From: an uncultured Bacteroidota bacterium
Lineage (GTDB): Bacteria > Bacteroidota > Bacteroidia > Chitinophagales > Chitinophagaceae
Assembly (NCBI GenBank): GCA_903913355.1
Contig: CAIWKU010000020.1
Coordinates: forward strand, 1-10,461
Reading direction: 5' to 3'
Length of the DNA: 10,461 nucleotides
Shown here: positions 6,437-10,461 of the stretch, piece after piece
How positions within the stretch are numbered: the stretch's first letter is position 1
Layout: the number at the start of each line of letters is the position of its first letter
Program-made: the position numbers and the translations under genes
Notes under the pieces: model-generated
What the model was told of the DNA's origin: nothing
The model's input: the letters and a program-made list of their open reading frames with translations, nothing else
Databases searched by the model: none

Positions 6437-8362
6437 TTATAATATTTTATTCAAAAAATTCATAATGGCATTATCATTAAACCATACCAAAACAAATACA
6501 ACCATTGCCAGTACCATGATCAGTATATAGTTTCCTACTTGTCCGCTCTGCAATAATCTCAATTGCCTGGAGCCATATCCAACCAATCTTCCAGCACCAT
6601 TTACCAAACCATCTATACCACTCTTCTCAATAATATTTTTACAAAATCCTGCGATTGCATTGAGAGGATTTACGATTACTGCATTATATAATTCATCAAC
6701 ATACCATTTATGTTCCAGCACCTTGGAAAGACCAGTATTTTCGTCGGTATTCAATTGATATTTTTTATAGCGGCTAATCGCTATGCCGATCATGATTGCA
6801 ATCAAAATCGTAGATACACCCATCATGATATATTCCTGAGAAGCGGCAAGATGTGCATGTTCACCCGTGATTTTTTCGGAGCCCGCAAAAATCGGAGACA
6901 GAAAATGTTCCAGGCTATGTGCATCTTTCGCAAATACTTCAGGTATCCCTAAAAAGCCGCCAAATACGGATAATATTGCCAGAATAATCAGCGGGAATGT
7001 CATCTGCCAAGGGCTTTCATGCAAATGATGTTCCTGTTCATGTGTTCCGCGGAAATTACCCAGGAAAGTAAGTGTATACAACCGGAACATATAAAAAGCC
7101 GTCATCAATGCTCCACCAACGCCAATGATATAATACAATGGATTTTTTCCAAATGCGGCTGTCAATATCTCATCTTTTGAAAAGAAACCTGAGAAAGGAG
7201 GAATCCCTGCAATAGCGAGACAAGCCAGTAAAAAAGTGATATGCGTAATGGGAAGATATTTTTTTAATCCCCCCATTTTACGAATATCCTGTTCATGATG
7301 CATGGCATGTATTACTGAGCCGGCCCCTAAGAATAATAACGCTTTGAAGAAAGCATGGGTCATTACATGAAATACGGCTCCTGTGTATGCACCAACGCCT
7401 AAACCCAGGAACATATAACCCAGTTGACTAACCGTAGAATAAGCCAGTACCTTTTTAATATCATTTTGCTGCAAAGCAATTGTAGCCGCCAATATGGCTG
7501 TGGAAAGTCCGATAACCGCTACGACTGTTTGTGTAGCAGGAGCCATCGTATATAAAATATTACTTCTTGCAATCATGTAAATACCTGCGGTAACCATTGT
7601 AGCAGCGAGTATCAATGCTGAAACAGGAGTTGGACCTGCCATCGCATCAGGCAACCATGTATACAAAGGGATCTGTGCGCTTTTACCCATAGCACCAACA
7701 AACAGGAGCATGGTAATACCGGTAATATCAAATGAACTGAGTTTGGATATATTCGCAAACACGTCTCCATAAGAAACCGTGCCCAGTCTGAATAATAACC
7801 AGAATACCGCCAGCAGAAAACCCAGGTCACCGATACGGTTCATGATAAAAGCTTTCTTTGCGGCATAATTATAATCGTTGTTCTTAAACCAGAAACCAAT
7901 AAGCAGGTAAGAACATAATCCCACGCCTTCCCAGCCAATGAACATGATTACATAGTTGGCGCCCAGCACCAATAACAACATAGAAAACACAAATAAATTC
8001 AGGTAAGAAAAATACCTGCCATAGTGTTGGGGTTCCTCATCCTGCATATAGGCGGAAGAATACAAATGTATCAGGAAACCTACGCCTGTAATGATCAGTA
8101 GAAATAGGGAAGACAGCTGATCAACCTGAAAAGCAAAAGGTATCTGAAAGCCGTCTGCTTTGATAAAATCAAACAGTGTTATTACCGAAGCCCCATTTGC
8201 TTTTACATCAAAAAACAGCATAACGCTTACGATAAAGGAAGCAAGTATAACGCCACTGCCTATTAAGCTGATCATTGATTTGGAAAGTGATTTTCTTCCC
8301 AATCCATTGATCAGAAAACCCAGCAGGGGAAATAGTGGTACTAAATAAACAAGTTTGCTCAT
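6437..8362 (-). CDS. nuoL: NADH-quinone oxidoreductase subunit L
   Basis: 641 residues, within the usual ~610-660 of NuoL, the distal proton pump of complex I. The N-terminal antiporter domain shows Glu145 in FIGWEGVGLCSYLLIGFWF, Lys227 in GAMGKSAQIPLYTWLPDAM, His334 and His338 in FHVMTHAFFKALLFLGAGS, and Lys396 in SGFFSKDEIL. These are the conserved channel residues of TM5, TM7, TM8 to TM11 and TM12. The end (~545-641) contains the long amphipathic lateral helix followed by the final TM (YILIMVLAMVVFVLVW), which braces NuoM and NuoN and is unique to NuoL in this trio. A histidine-rich loop at ~441-449 leading into HESPW is common in the family. It lies 45 bases after nuoK, with GGGGTAAAGGGA upstream on the coding strand, although this is too far (over 20 bases) from the ATG for a classical ribosome site. 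Confidence 0.97.
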   Translation of the reverse strand: MSKLVYLVPLFPLLGFLINGLGRKSLSKSMISLIGSGVILASFIVSVMLFFDVKANGASVITLFDFIKADGFQIPFAFQVDQLSSLFLLIITGVGFLIHLYSSAYMQDEEPQHYGRYFSYLNLFVFSMLLLVLGANYVIMFIGWEGVGLCSYLLIGFWFKNNDYNYAAKKAFIMNRIGDLGFLLAVFWLLFRLGTVSYGDVFANISKLSSFDITGITMLLFVGAMGKSAQIPLYTWLPDAMAGPTPVSALILAATMVTAGIYMIARSNILYTMAPATQTVVAVIGLSTAILAATIALQQNDIKKVLAYSTVSQLGYMFLGLGVGAYTGAVFHVMTHAFFKALLFLGAGSVIHAMHHEQDIRKMGGLKKYLPITHITFLLACLAIAGIPPFSGFFSKDEILTAAFGKNPLYYIIGVGGALMTAFYMFRLYTLTFLGNFRGTHEQEHHLHESPWQMTFPLIILAILSVFGGFLGIPEVFAKDAHSLEHFLSPIFAGSEKITGEHAHLAASQEYIMMGVSTILIAIMIGIAISRYKKYQLNTDENTGLSKVLEHKWYVDELYNAVIVNPLNAIAGFCKNIIEKSGIDGLVNGAGRLVGYGSRQLRLLQSGQVGNYILIMVLAMVVFVLVWFNDNAIMNFLNKIL

Positions 8363-8407
8363 ACTGAAATTCTTATGTAAAATCCCTTTACCCCTTTCGG
8401 AGGAAGG

Positions 8408-8743
8408 TTAATTTTTTAACCTATTCAGAAAATTAATATCTACAGAATGCGTATTCCGATACATCATTACAATAATAGCCAGGCCCACACTTACTTCGGC
8501 AGCTGCCACTACCATAATAAAGAATACAAATATCTGTCCTTCTATTCCTACCATTGATGTAGCACTTGATCCCAAGGCAACCCCATGGTGCATTTTGGAA
8601 AATGCCACTAATAAGAGGTTTACTGCATTCAGCATCAGTTCCACACACATAAAAACAATAATGGCATTTCTACGCGTAAGTACACCGATAATACCAATGC
8701 TGAAAAGGGTTAAGCAGAGATAGATATAATATTGTATTGGCAT
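8408..8743 (-). CDS. nuoK: NADH-quinone oxidoreductase subunit K
   Basis: 111 residues with three TM helices, as expected of NuoK (usually ~100 residues), which sits between NuoJ and NuoN in the complex I membrane arm. The two buried glutamates essential for coupling are present: Glu35 in FMCVELMLNAVNLLLVAF (TM2) and Glu83 in AAAEVSVGLAIIV (TM3). The TM2-TM3 loop (~51-70, MHHGVALGSSATSMVGIEGQ) is about ten residues longer than in E. coli NuoK, where the second glutamate is at 72. The C-terminal tail (RNTHSVDINFLNRLKN) keeps the ID/VDxxxLNxLK-like ending typical of the family. The ATG at 8743 gives a good first helix. It lies 72 bases after nuoJ and 45 before nuoL. Confidence 0.96.
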   Translation of the reverse strand: MPIQYYIYLCLTLFSIGIIGVLTRRNAIIVFMCVELMLNAVNLLLVAFSKMHHGVALGSSATSMVGIEGQIFVFFIMVVAAAEVSVGLAIIVMMYRNTHSVDINFLNRLKN

Positions 8744-8815
8744 ATGCTTAGTCCTTGCCGGACCTATTTAATTTATTCAAATATTGTCAATACCTCCCTA
8801 CAGAAGGTTGTTTTG

Positions 8816-9319
8816 CTAATCTTTTTTCCCAATCACTACAGCACCCACCATGGCACTCAAAAACAATACACTACTGATTTCGAATGGAACCACATAATCG
8901 CTAAACAGTGCTTTACCCAGGTTTTTGATCAGACCGATATCTCCGGTTTTCATTAATACAGATTTGTTTTGCATATCGGTTGCCTGTCTAACCAATGATA
9001 CCAATACCATCAGGAAACATCCGCCAGAAATAACTCCGGCTAATTTCATCCACATATGTTTCTGGGGTTCTGTTTCGGCGTTCAGGTTCATTAACATGAT
9101 CACAAATAAGAAGAGTACCATAATGGCCCCTGCATATACAATCAGATTTACAATAGCTAGAAATTGCGCGTTCAGTAATATGTAGTGTCCCGAAATGGCG
9201 AAAAACACAAGAATCAGCCACAATACACTGTGAACAGGATTCCTGCTTACCAAAACCATGATCGCACTAAATATGGCTAAAGCACTCAGGAAGTAGAATA
9301 GTATGTCAGTTGTACTCAT
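8816..9319 (-). CDS. nuoJ: NADH-quinone oxidoreductase subunit J
   Basis: 167 residues with five predicted TM helices, normal for NuoJ, which links the quinone-binding NuoH region to NuoK and contributes to conformational coupling. The signature NPVHSVLWLILVFFAISG (~27-44) and the TM3 segment NLIVYAGAIMVLFLFVIMLMNLN (~58-80) are well conserved. The latter holds the Tyr of the mobile pi-bulge (Tyr62). The C-terminal helix PFEISSVLFLSAMVGAVVIGKKD, with Glu147, is also typical. The ATG at 9319 has an A-rich leader, AAAAAGATG reading into the start. It is separated from nuoI by 69 bases with a short heptamer repeat and from nuoK by 72 bases. Confidence 0.96.
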   Translation of the reverse strand: MSTTDILFYFLSALAIFSAIMVLVSRNPVHSVLWLILVFFAISGHYILLNAQFLAIVNLIVYAGAIMVLFLFVIMLMNLNAETEPQKHMWMKLAGVISGGCFLMVLVSLVRQATDMQNKSVLMKTGDIGLIKNLGKALFSDYVVPFEISSVLFLSAMVGAVVIGKKD

Positions 9320-9326
9320 CTTTTTA

Positions 9327-9357
9327 AATTAGCAATTAGCAATTCGTAATTAACAAT
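9327..9357. repeat. 7-base tandem repeat in the nuoI-nuoJ spacer
   Basis: Two identical AATTAGC units (9327-9333 and 9334-9340) are followed by AATTCGT (9341-9347), AATTAAC (9348-9354) and a trailing AAT, so AATT recurs exactly every 7 bases. The tract lies just before nuoJ on the transcribed strand and ends 8 bases short of its ATG, so it forms most of the nuoJ leader. Confidence 0.6.
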
Positions 9358-9388
9358 GGGTTTTCAAAGGTCAACTACTTATTGTCAA

Positions 9389-9931
9389 TTAATTTGTTCT
9401 TTCTCCGCCACGTGCTTTAGCATATGCTTCCGGCTCTGTAGCAGGGTCAGGTATCAATAAATCTTTCTTTCCATATATAAATCCCTTGCGGGTGAAATTT
9501 GATGGTGCAAATGTTTCACTAAGATAAATAGCATCTTTCGGACAGGCTTCTTCGCATAGACCACAAAAGATACAACGCAGCATATTGATTTCATATCTGG
9601 CTGCATATTTTTCTTCGCGATACAGATTTTCTTCTCCTGGCAATCTTTCAGCTGCTTCCATCGTAATGGCTTCTGCGGGGCAAGCAACTGCGCAAAGTCC
9701 ACAGGCTGTGCAACGTTCCCGACCTTCTGCATCACGGTTCAGCACATGCAAACCACGGAATACCGGGCTAAACTGACGGGTTTGTTCCGGGTAGCGTATA
9801 GTGGGTTGCTTCTTAAAAATATGGCTGAAAGTAATCGCCATACCCTTAACAATGGATGGCAAATACAAACGCTCCATAAAACTCATGGGCTTTCTACTTA
9901 CCGCTTTTGATCTATTGGTTAATGCTTGCAT
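9389..9931 (-). CDS. nuoI: NADH-quinone oxidoreductase subunit I (2x[4Fe-4S] ferredoxin-like)
   Basis: 180 residues, normal for NuoI. It binds the two [4Fe-4S] clusters (N6a, N6b) that pass electrons from NuoG to NuoB in the peripheral arm, on the cytoplasmic side of the membrane. Both cluster motifs are complete: Cys74, 77, 80 in CTACGLC with Cys84 before Pro, and Cys120, 123, 126 in CIFCGLC with Cys130 before Pro. The N-terminal region SFMERLYLPSIVKGMAITFSHIF (~17-39) is the amphipathic helix pair that lies on the membrane, and the PTIRYPEQ stretch after it is also typical. The start at 9931 is preceded on the coding strand by an A-rich leader (AAAAAGAAAT). Met16 is an alternative start but would leave a very short N-terminus. 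nuoH lies 111 bases upstream and nuoJ 69 bases downstream. Confidence 0.97.
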   Translation of the reverse strand: MQALTNRSKAVSRKPMSFMERLYLPSIVKGMAITFSHIFKKQPTIRYPEQTRQFSPVFRGLHVLNRDAEGRERCTACGLCAVACPAEAITMEAAERLPGEENLYREEKYAARYEINMLRCIFCGLCEEACPKDAIYLSETFAPSNFTRKGFIYGKKDLLIPDPATEPEAYAKARGGERTN

Positions 9932-10042
9932 GTTTATTATTTCTTTTTAGCAAACGCAGGTATTATTTGATGCGCTGCAAAAATATTTTCATTTTCAACT
10001 TACTGATCCAATTCTCAATCTCTTCTTACTTCAGGTTTGTTT
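9932..10042. other. nuoH-nuoI spacer, no gene or signal seen
   Basis: The longest gap inside the nuo block, 111 AT-rich bases. I find no ORF with coding character, no hairpin with a T tract, and no tRNA or other RNA fold. Only the A-rich stretch just upstream of nuoI looks functional, as a translation leader. Confidence 0.5.
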
Positions 10043-10461
10043 TTACCCCTGCTTCCATAAAATGAACGCACCTGTTAGCAACATATTCAATAATGCCAGT
10101 GGTATCAATTTCTTCCACCCCAGGTTCATCAACTGGTCATATCGGAAACGCGGAATCGTCCAGCGTATCCACATAAACACAAATATAAAAATCACGATCT
10201 TGGTTAATAAAGCTGCCACACCTAATACAGCAGCCAGGTTAGGGGCCAGTGTTTTTTCGTCCAGGAATGGGATATCAAATCCACCAAAGAACAAGCAGGC
10301 CATTACTGCACTACTCATGATCATATTCACATATTCAGAAAACAGGTAGAACCCGAGTTTCATGGATGAGTATTCCTGATGGTATCCGAAATTCAATTCA
10401 TTCTCAGCTTCCGGTAAATCAAAAGGCGTACGATTACATTCTGCCATTGCACAGATAAAAA
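10043..10461 (-). CDS. nuoH: NADH-quinone oxidoreductase subunit H, C-terminal part
   Basis: The frame runs off the right edge of the window (FICA precedes the first Met in view), so only the last ~138 residues are seen of a protein usually ~330-350 long. NuoH anchors the peripheral arm and forms much of the quinone chamber. The segment MAECNRTPFDLPEAENEL followed by NFGYHQEYSSMKLGFYLFSEY is the highly conserved loop near the quinone cavity, with the acidic residues (Glu in PEAE, Glu in HQEYS, Glu in FSEY) all present. Later TM helices (~MSSAVMACLFFGG, AAVLGVAALLTKIVIFIFVFMWIRWTIPRFRYDQLM, LIPLALLNMLLTGAFIL) and the WIRWTIPRFRYDQLM motif are classical. The stop is at 10043-10045. It is the most upstream nuo gene visible, so nuoA-nuoG would be expected further right. 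Confidence 0.95.
   Translation of the reverse strand, partial: FICAMAECNRTPFDLPEAENELNFGYHQEYSSMKLGFYLFSEYVNMIMSSAVMACLFFGGFDIPFLDEKTLAPNLAAVLGVAALLTKIVIFIFVFMWIRWTIPRFRYDQLMNLGWKKLIPLALLNMLLTGAFILWKQG

Noticed and set aside
7018..7042. Histidine-rich loop in NuoL as a possible metal site
   Set aside because: His-rich sequence before HESP is common in NuoL proteins at this loop, so it is not a special feature of this window.
1..10461. CRISPR arrays, tRNA or rRNA genes, insertion sequences, phage or defence genes
   Set aside because: No spaced repeats, cloverleaf folds, transposase motifs or defence domains were seen on reading both strands; the region is core respiratory and envelope genes.

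Overview
The window looks like a stretch of chromosome from an aerobic Bacteroidota bacterium, most likely a member of the Chitinophagaceae or a close relative. The reasons are a DUF4953-type met-zincin, a secreted protein with a carboxypeptidase-regulatory-like domain, A-rich start contexts instead of strong Shine-Dalgarno sites, and AT-rich spacers. This placement is inferred from family knowledge; no rRNA or other marker gene is present.

Layout. Positions 1-1249 (+) hold the C-terminal half of a zinc metalloprotease, closed by a clear intrinsic terminator at 1271-1300. A small exported protein of unknown role follows (1371-2093, +). It faces, tail to tail, a leftward block that fills the rest of the window. 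Read in the direction of transcription (right to left), that block is nuoH (C-terminal part, cut by the window edge), nuoI, nuoJ, nuoK, nuoL, nuoM, nuoN, and then an ABC-transporter permease of the MacB/FtsX type. No gap exceeds 150 bases.

How the genes work together. nuoH to nuoN encode the membrane arm of respiratory complex I (NADH:quinone oxidoreductase) plus NuoI, the ferredoxin-like subunit that carries electrons towards the quinone site. NuoH forms the quinone-chamber base, NuoJ and NuoK link it to the pumps, and NuoL, NuoM and NuoN are the three antiporter-like proton channels. All the charged residues expected in the channels, and both NuoI iron-sulfur motifs, are present, so the set looks intact. 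The order H-I-J-K-L-M-N is canonical and the spacers are 27-111 bases, consistent with one transcript. The ABC permease after nuoN is separated by 92 bases containing a perfect stem-loop, so it may be a separate or attenuated unit.

I see no sign of a previously undescribed system. This is mostly a core housekeeping operon. The points worth a second look are small: two spacers built from degenerate 7-base tandem units, the stem-loop framed by direct repeats after nuoN, the permease with no ATPase gene beside it, and a longer TM2-TM3 loop in NuoK.
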